DNA of 32,442 nucleotides, taken from the IMG/VR virus record IMGVR_UViG_3300023079_000008, positions 1-32,442 of that record. One strand, 5' to 3'. Under the pieces are notes generated by a model, which was not told where the DNA came from, did not search any database, and was given only the letters and a program-made list of their open reading frames with translations. Every line of letters begins with the position of its first letter. Positions within the stretch are counted from its first letter, which is position 1. Below, piece by piece: positions 1 through 7,930 of this stretch. Origin of the DNA: a virus. The position numbers and the translations under genes are program-made.

Positions 1-971
1 ACCATCCGCTCCAGCTTCAGACTGATCTCACCCCAGACCTCCGAGACGTTTTTGCTCAGCGCCTCGACCCGCTCCAGCTCGGCGACTTTCTTCGGGTCGA
101 GCGGCTTCAGCTCCCGCTCCATGTCCTCGGCGGTCTGGCCGAATTCCTTGTAGAATTGATTGCGGATGCCTGCGGCAACATTCGCGCCGACGCCAGCATC
201 GAGGGCCTGCCGCTCCAGCTCCTTGCCGTATCGCGCGATCATGTTGCGGGCGGCCTGTGGGTTGGCCACCGCGAGCTGGCTGATCCAGTCGGCGTTGACG
301 CCCTGCGCGAGCAGCCGCTGGCGCAATTGTGAATTGTTTTTGTACAGATCGAACTGCGCAGTTTGCAGGCCCTGAAAACTGCGAATGACCGCCTCCGCAG
401 AGCTGCCGAATGCTTTGGCCTGATCTTGCGCATTCTTCAATTCGGCGAAGCTCATGCCCATGGCGCGGGCGGTTTTGGCGAGCTGATCCATTTCCTTTGC
501 AAACCGGAAAACGGATACGCCGTAAGCCGCGACGGCGATCCCGACAGCCACGACGCCTAGCGCGATGCCGCCCAGCGCAAGCACCGCAATCCGCGCGCTT
601 GGCGCGACGACTTGCAGTGCCGTGCTCATGCCCCTCACGCCCGCAGCCGCATCCCAAAAGCCCAGCGCCAGTTGCGGTATGCCGCCGACACCCTGCCGTA
701 CCGCGAGCCCCATCTGACCAAGGGCGCGGCCGGTGTCGCCAGCGTTGCGCTGCAGATCACGCATCGCCATGTTGGCGGAACGAATCTTCGGTGCCACGCT
801 TTGGGCCGCGTTGCCGAAGCTGACGACTTGACCGGACACATCCGTCAGGCCCGTCGCCATCGCCTTCGACGCCTGCGACATCTGGCCGAGTTCGGCGCGT
901 AGCCGTTGCAGTCCCGTAGACGCGCTGTCTGCGAGATTGACGGTCAAGCGTAGTTCTTCGAATTCAGCCAT
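1..971 (-). CDS. Tape measure protein, N-terminal part (runs off the window)
   Basis: The frame opens at the ATG at 971 and stays open to base 1, giving about 323 residues without a stop, so the gene continues outside the window. The N-terminus (MAEFEELRLTVNLADSAS) is followed by Ala/Gln-rich helical sequence and a strongly hydrophobic Ala/Gly/Val segment at about residues 128-152, then more helical sequence. This is the usual build of phage tape measure proteins, which set tail length and line the tail lumen. It lies directly after the tail tube and tail assembly chaperone genes, the expected place. Its start overlaps the stop of the frameshifted chaperone product (ATGGCTGA), suggesting coupled translation. 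Identity is by position and composition; confidence is fairly high. Confidence 0.82.
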   Translation of the reverse strand, partial: MAEFEELRLTVNLADSASTGLQRLRAELGQMSQASKAMATGLTDVSGQVVSFGNAAQSVAPKIRSANMAMRDLQRNAGDTGRALGQMGLAVRQGVGGIPQLALGFWDAAAGVRGMSTALQVVAPSARIAVLALGGIALGVVAVGIAVAAYGVSVFRFAKEMDQLAKTARAMGMSFAELKNAQDQAKAFGSSAEAVIRSFQGLQTAQFDLYKNNSQLRQRLLAQGVNADWISQLAVANPQAARNMIARYGKELERQALDAGVGANVAAGIRNQFYKEFGQTAEDMERELKPLDPKKVAELERVEALSKNVSEVWGEISLKLERM

Positions 972-1535
972 CGTCCATCGCGGCTCTCTCCCGCTTCATC
1001 TGGTGCGACAGCTCGATGGTTCGCTCCAGATGGATGCGAACCTCCGACGCGGGCATGTCGAGAAAAACCGTGGGCGAGATGTGGTAGAAGTTGGCCAGCC
1101 GATAGCAGTCGAGGACGGTCTCACCTACCAAGCTGTCGGGTCCGGGATAAAAAAACCGCGTAACCGATAGGCGCAGGAATTCCAGTCACGCGGGTCCATC
1201 GCCTCGATGAACGGCGGCAGGATGCCGGATAACGCCGACATCATCGTGGTCATCTTGCGCTCAAGGATGACCACGTCGCCGTCCTGATTGACGTGACACG
1301 GATTCCCGTACCTGTTGATGTCGCCGCCGGTCGGCTCGCGGAAGGTGATCTCATGCACCGTCTCAGCGCCGGACCTGACGCCCCGGTGCAACAGGCGCAC
1401 CTTGACCGGCCAGACTTCCTTCGGCTGCTCGACAACGTCTTCGGGCTCGTTCTCGATCAGCGGCGCTGCGGGCGGCGGATCGTTGAGCGGCTCGGTGTTC
1501 TTGACGAAGCCTTCGCGGTTGTTCGGCTTGTTCAT
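964..1535 (-). CDS. Tail assembly chaperone, -1 frameshift extension product
   Basis: If ribosomes slip back one base on the T7 run at 1149-1155, reading continues as YPGPDSLVGETVLDCYRLAN and on to a TGA at 964-966, giving about 190 residues. The extension is protein-like (helical, FYHISPTVFLDMPASE, then a charged helix ending in KREREPR-like sequence) and there is no independent start with a good ribosome binding site for it. Two overlapping chaperone proteins made by -1 frameshifting just upstream of the tape measure gene are a conserved trait of long-tailed phages (lambda G/GT, P2 E/E'). The frameshift itself is inferred from the sequence. Confidence 0.75.
1125..1535 (-). CDS. Tail assembly chaperone, zero-frame product (Mu gp41 / TAC-like)
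   Basis: The 136-residue protein has the core TFREPTGGDINRYGNP, typical of the Mu-like tail assembly chaperone family (Phage_TAC_7-like), preceded by a beta-rich segment (VKVRLLHRGV). A near-perfect ribosome binding site AGGAGGTGATGC precedes the ATG. These proteins bind the tape measure protein and recruit tail tube subunits during assembly. The gene sits between tail tube and tape measure. Close to its end the codons ggt-ttt-ttt contain a run of seven T on the coding strand, and the -1 frame beyond is open to the tape measure start, so the gene very probably encodes two products. The zero-frame stop comes nine codons after the run. Confidence 0.88.
   Translation of the reverse strand: MNKPNNREGFVKNTEPLNDPPPAAPLIENEPEDVVEQPKEVWPVKVRLLHRGVRSGAETVHEITFREPTGGDINRYGNPCHVNQDGDVVILERKMTTMMSALSGILPPFIEAMDPRDWNSCAYRLRGFFIPDPTAW
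1149..1155 (-). promoter_or_regulatory. Slippery heptamer for -1 programmed frameshift
   Basis: On the coding strand this reads T TTT TTT, an X-XXY-YYZ slippery site in the right phase (ggt-ttt-ttt). The zero frame stops shortly after and the -1 frame runs to the tape measure start. Confidence 0.75.
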
Positions 1536-1545
1536 GCATCACCTC

Positions 1546-1947
1546 CTATCGTGCCAATTGCCGGACTGGCGCGACCGGATTGTCGATGGCCATTTCCTCG
1601 CACCACAGACCTTCCCAGCGCACGCGCACCTGACCGTCGCGGGCGTTGGCTTCCAGCGCGGCCTTGCATGTCGCGCCGATCAGGCTGTACTGCCAGCCAT
1701 TGGCGAGCTGCGCGACCACGTTGACATCGGTCGCGCCGTCGAGATCCTCCAGCGCAAGCCCGCGTGTCGTCGAGATGTCGCCCTCGATGAAGGGCACGCG
1801 CGGCAGCTCCTGATAGCCATGCACGCCGTCCTGTCCGGCGATCATGGTGCGCTCGACCGGCGACGGCGAGACGGTGAAGTTGCCGCGCAACGCCATCATT
1901 TGCGAGCCGACATAGAGATAGGCGATACCAGCAAATCGCTGTGCCAT
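1546..1947 (-). CDS. Tail tube protein (Mu gpM-like)
   Basis: A 133-residue protein matching the Mu-type tail tube family in length and motifs: GIAYLYVGSQ at the start, then a beta-rich body with DGVHGYQELPRVPFIEGDI and the closing WEGLWCEEM segment. Tail tube subunits polymerise into the inner tube of the contractile tail through which DNA passes. It starts at the ATG at 1947 with AGGAG about eight bases upstream. Downstream is the tail assembly chaperone, upstream the sheath, the standard Mu-like order sheath-tube-chaperone-tape measure. Well supported by family features and synteny. Confidence 0.9.
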   Translation of the reverse strand: MAQRFAGIAYLYVGSQMMALRGNFTVSPSPVERTMIAGQDGVHGYQELPRVPFIEGDISTTRGLALEDLDGATDVNVVAQLANGWQYSLIGATCKAALEANARDGQVRVRWEGLWCEEMAIDNPVAPVRQLAR

Positions 1948-2000
1948 CGTTCAGACTCCTGTTTTTGGGGGGATGTTTTGGTGAGGGAGTGGCGCGGGCG

Positions 2001-3569
2001 TCAGCCGTTGCCACCCGCCGCAACGCGGACGCCAGCGTCGCCGATGTCGCGATCCACCCCACGGTCGTACTGCAGCCGGAATTGACCGAGCACCGCGAAG
2101 ACGCGGAGCTGGTTGATGAGGTCCGGCGGATAGAGCACGTTGACGCGGTTCGGATTGTTCGGGTCGCGCTCGACCAGCAGATGGTTCTTGAATGCCCGCG
2201 TGTCCTCGACGAGACCGTTGTATTCATCGATGCGATACTCGGAGACCAACTCGGCCTTGATGATGCCGGGCGTGACGATGGCCTGACCGGGTCCGAACCG
2301 GGTGCCGTCGTTGGCCAGCTTGTGCCTCGGGAATTTCGAGGTGATCGCCTGCCGCTGATTGCGGAACAGCCGCGCCAGCGTCGCCAGCGTGGTGACCAGC
2401 TCGTAAGCATCGTCCTGTTGCGAGTACAGGTTGAGCTGGTAGGTCGTGGTTTCACGAAGGATCATCGGTGCGCCCTGCGAGCCGAGTTCCTGCGTCGCGA
2501 TGCCGTAGCCAGCAATCGTGTTCAGCTCCATCCGGTTGAAGCGTTCGAACAACGGAGCCACCAGAATGCTGGTAAGCGCCAACGTCTGCAGCGGACGCGC
2601 TGGATCGTTGGTCAGGCCGCGCGCTGCCTTCGCGGTGTAGGCGGCGGTCCACTCGTAGACCGGCGACGGGCTGCCCAACTCGACACCCATGATCGATGTG
2701 GTGCCTGCGTTGCGCGTCTCGCCGAACGCGATCATGTTGGCGTAGTCCGCGCGCTTGGCCGAGAAGATGTGACCATAGAGCTGACGCATCCAGCCCCAGC
2801 GCCCGGTATCAGAGAAGCCGTACTCCAGCTCCCACGCCATCAGCGACGTCGAGTCGGTGAACGGCATCGCGACGTATTCGAAATTGCGCTCGCCGAGATT
2901 GGCAATCGCGTCGTCGAACTCCGGCACGCCCGCGCCGCCGGACAACATGCCCAAGGTGGAGTATTCAACGGTGACGCCCTTCGGCAATTCCTCGCTGCCG
3001 ATGCGACCGTAATAGCTGTCGCGCATGTCGATGTCGTTGCCCGCCGTGCCCTTGAAGTTGCACGTCAGTGTCACCTCGGTCGGGCCGCCCACCGACGAGA
3101 CCGGCAGATCGAAGTCCTCGTTGATCGCTGCCGAGATCGCAACGTGGATGTCGTTGACGTCATCGGACGCCGCGATGTTGACCGGCACATGATGACCGGC
3201 GATGTAGAGGTGGATGGTGCCCGCCTCGTGGCCGCTGGGATCGACGTCCACCGTGATGGTGCCGGTCGCAGCGGTGCCGCCCACAGGCTCCGCCACCGGC
3301 AAACCCCACACCTCGTGCGAGAAATTGTTGGCAAAGGAAGCCGCAAACATATTGGCAAGGTGAGAGCCCTGACCAAAATGCTTGTCGGCCTGTGCCTGCG
3401 ATCCAATCGGAATCGCAACATCAGGCGTGGCAGTGCCTTCGGCGGTCATGATGCCGACGAGCAGGATGGGCTGGCGGACGCTCCAGAGACCAGCCATGGA
3501 AGGATCGACTTCCACCCAGTACAGCGGCAAGCGCCAGTTGGCGGGAATGTTGGCATAGCTGATAGGCAT
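2001..3569 (-). CDS. Contractile tail sheath protein (Mu gpL-like)
   Basis: A 522-residue protein of the length usual for Mu-like sheath proteins. The N-terminal MPISYANIPANWRLPLYWVE segment, followed by QPILLVGIMTAEGTA and a GSQAQADKHFGQGSHLANM stretch, is the family opening; the middle holds the beta-rich inserted domain; the C-terminus ends with conserved VNVLYPPDLINQLRVFA and FRLQYDRGV. The sheath surrounds the tail tube and contracts on infection, so the phage is a myovirus. The ATG at 3569 has AGGAG about eight bases upstream. About 80 bases separate it from the gene upstream; no further gene is visible in that gap. Confidence 0.95.
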   Translation of the reverse strand: MPISYANIPANWRLPLYWVEVDPSMAGLWSVRQPILLVGIMTAEGTATPDVAIPIGSQAQADKHFGQGSHLANMFAASFANNFSHEVWGLPVAEPVGGTAATGTITVDVDPSGHEAGTIHLYIAGHHVPVNIAASDDVNDIHVAISAAINEDFDLPVSSVGGPTEVTLTCNFKGTAGNDIDMRDSYYGRIGSEELPKGVTVEYSTLGMLSGGAGVPEFDDAIANLGERNFEYVAMPFTDSTSLMAWELEYGFSDTGRWGWMRQLYGHIFSAKRADYANMIAFGETRNAGTTSIMGVELGSPSPVYEWTAAYTAKAARGLTNDPARPLQTLALTSILVAPLFERFNRMELNTIAGYGIATQELGSQGAPMILRETTTYQLNLYSQQDDAYELVTTLATLARLFRNQRQAITSKFPRHKLANDGTRFGPGQAIVTPGIIKAELVSEYRIDEYNGLVEDTRAFKNHLLVERDPNNPNRVNVLYPPDLINQLRVFAVLGQFRLQYDRGVDRDIGDAGVRVAAGGNG

Positions 3570-3648
3570 GGTCGTGGCTCCTCATTCTGCAACCACGCCC
3601 ATCGGCGCGCTGCGGTTCACGGTTTCCTCTGCTCGATTGAAAGTTTCG

Positions 3649-4338
3649 TCAGGCCGCAGACTTCGGCGGGGAACGCGCTGCCTTCGTCCCGTCTGCGGGC
3701 GCGGTGAAGGTGAAGTCGAGCGGCTCCGAAGAGAGGCTCCCGTTTTTGACCAACACAGGCACGGCGGCGGGCGCGAACAGCGATGGCTTCACTCCGGTCG
3801 TCACCTCGGTCGGTGAGACGAGCGTGGTCGGCTCGTCGTGCTCACCAAATTGGATGATCGTCTCCGAGGTGAACCCGATGCCGATGCAGCTCATCACGAC
3901 GTCTGCTGATCCGGAGACGGCGGTGTTCGGGGAGAGCGAGGTGAGCCGCAATGTCTCTTTGACCTGATCGACGATGGCGCGAGCCCCCGTGAGCACCGCA
4001 GCGTGTTGACGCGGATTGAGCGTCTCATCGAGCACAAGCCCCGGAGCTTCGCGAGCCGGACCATCGATGCGAACCGAGCCATCGTTGATGCGGCGGCGGG
4101 TGAAGCTGTCGTTCGGCCACTCGGCTGGCTGATCGAGCGCCGCCTTGAAGCGCGTGCTGCCGTGGCGCAGGAGACGGCGCATCGCCTCGTTCGCCGCATA
4201 GACCTTGATGGTCTTCGACGGACCGTCGATCACGCGCAAGCGGCGCTCGCGCTCCTCGCGGATTGCCTTGCGCGGGTTCTCGGGCTTCTCGGCAGGCCTC
4301 TGCGCCTGCTGCCGCTCAGTGTTCTTCGTCTCGGCCAT
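3649..4338 (-). CDS. Virion-associated protein: DUF2635-like segment plus IPT/TIG-type Ig domain
   Basis: About 229 residues. After a charged helical N-terminus rich in Arg, Glu and Gln comes KTIKVYAANEAMRRLLRHG and WPNDSFTRRRINDGSVRI, which resemble the short DUF2635 proteins usually found next to Mu-like sheath genes. The C-terminal part (about residues 130-215) begins LRLTSLSPNTAVSGSADV and has the pattern of an IPT/TIG immunoglobulin-like domain, common in phage surface proteins that touch carbohydrate. Start: the ATG at 4338 lies seven bases after AGAGG; a TTG two codons earlier is less likely. The start overlaps the end of the upstream gene. A fusion of a sheath-adjacent protein with an Ig domain is inference. 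Confidence 0.65.
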   Translation of the reverse strand: MAETKNTERQQAQRPAEKPENPRKAIREERERRLRVIDGPSKTIKVYAANEAMRRLLRHGSTRFKAALDQPAEWPNDSFTRRRINDGSVRIDGPAREAPGLVLDETLNPRQHAAVLTGARAIVDQVKETLRLTSLSPNTAVSGSADVVMSCIGIGFTSETIIQFGEHDEPTTLVSPTEVTTGVKPSLFAPAAVPVLVKNGSLSSEPLDFTFTAPADGTKAARSPPKSAA

Positions 4339-4990
4339 GATCAATCCTCTCCAGTTCAGGGGTGAACACGTATTCGGCTGCGACTTGCAGGCGCTGCTCC
4401 ATCTCCAGCGGCGTGTCGCCGGGCTTGACGCCCGTCGTCAGGCTGATCTGCAGAAGGTCGTCGGTGATGATCGGGGTGTAATCGGCGCGATAGCGCACCA
4501 CTTGCTCGTAGCGCAGCTCGCCCATCGGCGTTTCGTTGTTGAGCGGCGGATGATCGAAGAACCGCCGGTTGCCCTTGGCCAGCCCCTCGACCCGCACGTT
4601 GTCCGGATTGCCGATTGCGCCGGGATAGGCGCGGGTGTCGATCATGTTCATCAGGTACGGGTCACGCCACAGCGTGTTCATGATCACCCAGTAGGCCTGA
4701 TCGAGCTTTTCCTGCAGCGCTTCCGGCGAATTGTTGATGACGACGACCGAGAACCCGAGCGTCAGGTTGTGGATCATGTCGATGTCGCCGTGATTGAGAT
4801 CGCCGTCCGGGTCCATCTCCTCCTTGACGAAATAGACGCCGAGCGTCGGCAACTGGTTGATTTGCGTCGGCAACTGGCGGCTCTTGCGGAAATTGAATCC
4901 GGCAAAGAACGGCGCGGCGATCAGCTTCGCGAGAAACATATCGCGGATGACAATGCTGTAGCTGAAGACCGTGGTGTCGGTTGCGGTCAT
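4316..4990 (-). CDS. Tail/neck protein, probable tail terminator (function inferred from position)
   Basis: A 224-residue soluble protein. It starts with VFSYSIVIRDMFLAKLIAAPFF and contains LPTLGVYFVKEEMDPDGDLN and a body typical of phage minor structural proteins (LDQAYWVIMNTLWRDP, LRYEQVVRYRADYTP). Position between the connector genes and the sheath gene is where tail terminator or tail completion proteins lie in Mu-like and P2-like phages. The start ATG overlaps the stop of the upstream gene (ATGA), and its 3' end overlaps the following gene by about 23 bases, so it belongs to the same tightly packed operon. No catalytic motif is seen. The assignment rests on gene order. Confidence 0.6.
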   Translation of the reverse strand: MTATDTTVFSYSIVIRDMFLAKLIAAPFFAGFNFRKSRQLPTQINQLPTLGVYFVKEEMDPDGDLNHGDIDMIHNLTLGFSVVVINNSPEALQEKLDQAYWVIMNTLWRDPYLMNMIDTRAYPGAIGNPDNVRVEGLAKGNRRFFDHPPLNNETPMGELRYEQVVRYRADYTPIITDDLLQISLTTGVKPGDTPLEMEQRLQVAAEYVFTPELERIDHGRDEEH

Positions 4991-5352
4991 GACGGCTTGG
5001 AGGTCATGATCTTGCGGATCACGAGCGTGGTCTCGCCGCCGCCGTTGGACTCGGTATCGACGACTTCGAACTCGCCGAGATCCGGGCCGCCGTTGACGTC
5101 AAAGCCAATCGCGACGCGGTCGAGCTGTTCCGGGACCTTGACAAACTCAGCATCGCGGACGTCGAGGATGGTCTGCTGATCGGAGATGATCGAACCGTCT
5201 TCGCCCTGCACATCGACCGGCCGCGTATCGTAGATGCCGCGCGCGATGTACGCGGGCGCACCGGGCTGCGACGCCAGCGGCGTGATTGTTACCGGGCGCG
5301 AATACATATCTTGGGCGGGCAGATAGACGAGCGTCGAGAAATTCACTGCCAT
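4987..5352 (-). CDS. Small structural protein, probable head-tail joining protein
   Basis: A 121-residue beta-rich protein (VNFSTLVYLPAQDMYSRPV, then AYIARGIYDTRPVDVQGEDG and a C-terminal VIRKIM). The repeated short strands with a conserved RGIYDTRP stretch resemble small head-tail joining proteins placed after gp10-like genes in many tailed phages. An upstream ATG exists at 5370, but the ATG at 5352 has GGGAGG seven bases before it and is the better start. It overlaps the preceding gene by about ten bases and the next by four, showing translational coupling. The family is not firmly recognised. Confidence 0.55.
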   Translation of the reverse strand: MAVNFSTLVYLPAQDMYSRPVTITPLASQPGAPAYIARGIYDTRPVDVQGEDGSIISDQQTILDVRDAEFVKVPEQLDRVAIGFDVNGGPDLGEFEVVDTESNGGGETTLVIRKIMTSKPS

Positions 5353-5696
5353 TCGAGGGCCTCCCTGCACATCTCGGTCATGCGCTTGAAGAGTTGCTCG
5401 ACCAGCACCGGCCGCAGGATCGGCCGGGCAGTGCCGATGACGCGACGGGCCTGCTTGCGCGTGGTCGATTTGCCGCCCCCGCTGCGCCCGATACGTTTTC
5501 TTCGCGAGCGCGGGTAAACGTAGGTCGTAACCGACAACCCACTCCGCTCATCGATCTTCGGAAACTTGCGGTTCATGTCCTCGCGCTGCCATTCGAGGAA
5601 AACATCGGGCAGCTCCTGCTCCAGCCCGGTGATGCGCTTCTGCATGTCCTCGAATTGCTGCAACAGCTTTTCGGACTCGATCTTGACTTCGAACAC
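5343..5696 (-). CDS. HK97 gp10-like head-tail / minor tail component
   Basis: A 117-residue basic protein with an N-terminal helical segment (KLLQQFEDMQKRITGLEQEL), a Gly/Ser/Arg-rich centre and a C-terminal helix (VEQLFKRMTEMCREALEWQ). Length, composition and position just after the gp6-like connector fit the HK97 gp10-like tail-component family. It uses a GTG start four bases after the upstream stop codon and has no clear ribosome binding site, so translation is probably coupled to the gene before it. Motif support is weak; position is the main argument. Confidence 0.55.
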   Translation of the reverse strand: MFEVKIESEKLLQQFEDMQKRITGLEQELPDVFLEWQREDMNRKFPKIDERSGLSVTTYVYPRSRRKRIGRSGGGKSTTRKQARRVIGTARPILRPVLVEQLFKRMTEMCREALEWQ

Positions 5697-5699
5697 GGC

Positions 5700-6329
5700 T
5701 CAGACCCAGTGCCGCACGTAATGGCCGAGCAGCGTCTTCACGGTCTCGCGCATTCCAGAGCTGGAAGCAGAGCCGCCACCGCCGCCGGACGAGCCGGTGT
5801 CGGAATGAAACATCACGCGCGATTCCTTGTGCGCGATCATCTTGACGCCGGTCAGCGCCGCCGCCGCCTGCTCGCCCTTCGACGTCGAGACCATTAGCGT
5901 GACCGCCTGCTTCAGCGCGTCGGGCGCTTCATCCGGCAGATCGAAACCGCCGGTATAGGTCACGATGATCGGCTCGGTGCGATTGGTGAAGATCGAGAGC
6001 TTGCCGGTGGCTTCCTCCAGTTCGTAGTCGAGCCTGTCGGTGCCGTTGGTGGTGACACTCTCAATGTCAGCCTCTTTGACCGGATAGTGCGACAGATACA
6101 CGCGGCGGCTGCCAAGACAGCGCCACGTCTCCTGCACCTTCTCCTTGGCAAAGACGCGGTTGGTCAGTTCGGCAATCACGGCCGAGTTCACGGTGATCAG
6201 CAGGTTGAGCTGCGGATCTGCGGCGGGGTCGGCCGCAGTCGGCATCCCGAGCAGAACCTTCAGCTCCTCCAGCGTGATGAGATCGAAGCTGTCAGCGGGC
6301 TCCAGAATCTTGATGGAGACGTCGGCCAT
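5700..6329 (-). CDS. Head-tail connector protein (HK97 gp6-like)
   Basis: A 209-residue protein with the typical connector opening LITLEELKVLLGMP, then LNLLITVNSAVIAELTNRVF, the strand-rich centre RVYLSHYPVKEADIESVT, LDYELEEATGKLSIF and IIVTYTGGFD, and a helix APDALKQAVTLMVS. This is the signature layout of gp6-like/phage_gp6 connectors, which form a ring under the portal to close the head. A Gly/Ser linker (GSSGGGGGSASSS) precedes the last helix, which is unusual and may be a lineage extension. GAGGTAGG about seven bases before the ATG at 6329 is a good ribosome binding site. Confidence 0.82.
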   Translation of the reverse strand: MADVSIKILEPADSFDLITLEELKVLLGMPTAADPAADPQLNLLITVNSAVIAELTNRVFAKEKVQETWRCLGSRRVYLSHYPVKEADIESVTTNGTDRLDYELEEATGKLSIFTNRTEPIIVTYTGGFDLPDEAPDALKQAVTLMVSTSKGEQAAAALTGVKMIAHKESRVMFHSDTGSSGGGGGSASSSGMRETVKTLLGHYVRHWV

Positions 6330-6334
6330 GATGC

Positions 6335-7930
6335 CTACCTCGCCTCAAGATGAAACTGCTCAAAGAACGCGCGCAGCTCCAGCGGCTTGCCTTCGCGACC
6401 GTCCGCCGTGACCGGCACCGCGCGGAAACCGGCGCGGTCGATCTGCCAGTCGGCGATCACGCCAGACGCGCCGGGCAGGCCTTGCAATCCGCGCTCACCG
6501 CGTTCGCCCTTCGGCCCGGCCTTGCCTTGGCTGACGAGCAACTGCCAGCCGGGACCGGGGCACGCGCCGGGGTCGTCCTTCTTGGCGATGAAGCTGGAGC
6601 CGTTGAGCGCCACGATGCTCAGCCGCCGATAGGTCGCGGTCGCATCGAACAGGCCGCGAATGTCTGGCGACAACCCGTCGTCACCGTCGTTGCCCGCGCG
6701 CGCGAGACAGATCCAGTCCTTGCCGGTGCCGGGCTCCTGCGCGGTGTCGCGCAGCGCCTGATAGGTGGCACCGTCATCAGCGACGACGTCGCCCTCGTAA
6801 TGGACACCGGCCTCCCAGACCTTGACGACGGGCAGCGCGCCCATCGGACCACGCTCGCCACGCTCACCGGGAATGCCGGGCTCACCGCGCGCACCGGGCT
6901 CTCCGGGCTCGCCACGCAATCCGATCTTGCCAAACTCGCCGGGCAAGCCACGCTCGCCGCGTTCGCCACGATCACCCTTGAGACCGATGCCGGGAATGCC
7001 TTGATCGCCTTTTTCGCCGCGCTCACCGCGCTCGCCACGATCACCGCGCTCACCGGAATCGCCTTTGATCGACAGGCCCGGCTCGCCCTTCTCGCCGCGC
7101 TGGCCGGGCTGGCCGTCCTTGCCGGGAATACCCAGCAGCCCCTGCAGGCCGCGCTCGCCCTTCTCGCCGCGCTCGCCCTTGATGCTGAGACCGGGCTCGC
7201 CGTGGTCGCCTTTTTCGCCGCGCTCGCCGGGCAGACCGCGCTCGCCGGGATCGCCCTTGATGGAGAGGCCGGGTTCGCCGCGCTCGCCCTTCTCGCCCTG
7301 CGGGCCGATCTCGCCGCGTTCGCCGTCGTGGCCGGGATCACCAGCCGGACCGGGTAGGCCCTGCTCACCGGGCGGCCCGGCGGGTCCGGGCTCACCCTTC
7401 TCGCCGGGATCGCCGGGTGTCCCCGGTTCACCCTTCTCGCCGGGGTCGCCTTTCTCGCCGGGATCACCAGCCGGACCGGGCTGGCCGGGATCTCCCGGCT
7501 TGCCGGGCTCTCCGGGAATGCCGGGGTTGCCTTCGCGGCCGGGTTCGCCAACGGGGCCGGGCTCGCCGTTCTGGCCCGGCGCACCGGGCTCACCGGCCGG
7601 TCCCTGCTTGCCGAGCTGGCCGGGGAGACCCTGCAGGCCACGCTCGCCGCGCTCGCCTCGGTCGCCCTTGTCGCCGGGCGCACCGTCGCGCAACGAGGCC
7701 AACTTCTCGCTGACCAGTTTATCCAGCAGACCCTTCTGCACGGCGATCTCCGCGCGCAGCTCCGCAATCGTCGCGCGGGTCTGCGCCTCGATCAGCTCAC
7801 GCTCGCGCGACCACTGCTTGCGGTGGGACGAGATGATCTGTCCCATCGCATCGCGCAGCGCTTCAAGCGTCGCTGCGGTCATAATGGTCGGCGCGGGCGA
7901 GGATGTTTCTAAGTTCGCTGGCAACGACAT
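6335..7930 (-). CDS. Collagen-like virion protein with carbohydrate-binding-like modules
   Basis: 531 residues. Residues about 18-80 are a predicted coiled coil; 83-364 are nearly unbroken Gly-X-Y triplets with three GLSIKG interruptions; 368-408 ([26 protein letters not shown]) resemble a small chitin-binding (CBM5/12-type) fold; 427-468 are a second similar copy ([17 protein letters not shown]); a short Gly-X-Y stretch and a conserved-looking end ([10 protein letters not shown]) follow. Such proteins form trimeric fibres, here likely attached to the head or neck and able to bind surface sugars. The longer open frame upstream is a shadow of portal; the ATG at 7930 has AAGGA eight bases before it, giving a 68-base overlap with portal. 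Location within the head-connector genes rather than the tail fibre genes is unusual. Confidence 0.85.
   Translation of the reverse strand: MSLPANLETSSPAPTIMTAATLEALRDAMGQIISSHRKQWSRERELIEAQTRATIAELRAEIAVQKGLLDKLVSEKLASLRDGAPGDKGDRGERGERGLQGLPGQLGKQGPAGEPGAPGQNGEPGPVGEPGREGNPGIPGEPGKPGDPGQPGPAGDPGEKGDPGEKGEPGTPGDPGEKGEPGPAGPPGEQGLPGPAGDPGHDGERGEIGPQGEKGERGEPGLSIKGDPGERGLPGERGEKGDHGEPGLSIKGERGEKGERGLQGLLGIPGKDGQPGQRGEKGEPGLSIKGDSGERGDRGERGERGEKGDQGIPGIGLKGDRGERGERGLPGEFGKIGLRGEPGEPGARGEPGIPGERGERGPMGALPVVKVWEAGVHYEGDVVADDGATYQALRDTAQEPGTGKDWICLARAGNDGDDGLSPDIRGLFDATATYRRLSIVALNGSSFIAKKDDPGACPGPGWQLLVSQGKAGPKGERGERGLQGLPGASGVIADWQIDRAGFRAVPVTADGREGKPLELRAFFEQFHLEAR
6839..7684 (-). repeat. Collagen Gly-X-Y repeat tract
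   Basis: About 94 consecutive Gly-X-Y triplets rich in [12 protein letters not shown] and GPA. The nine-base-periodic, highly GC sequence also creates long false open frames on the other strand. Three GLSIKG segments break the triplet rhythm at regular distances (about residues 221, 248, 285). Confidence 0.95.

Noticed and set aside
28-657. 209-codon minus-strand frame at the left end
   Set aside because: Arg/Gly-rich; a neighbouring minus frame encodes the tape measure protein and is open over the whole region.
1941-3707. 588-codon plus-strand open frame opposite the sheath gene
   Set aside because: Arg/Val/His-rich antisense shadow of a clear sheath protein; no family features.
6839-7684. 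Tandem repeat considered as a CRISPR-like or DNA-level repeat array
   Set aside because: Period is nine bases and explained by Gly-X-Y codons; no constant repeat with unique spacers.
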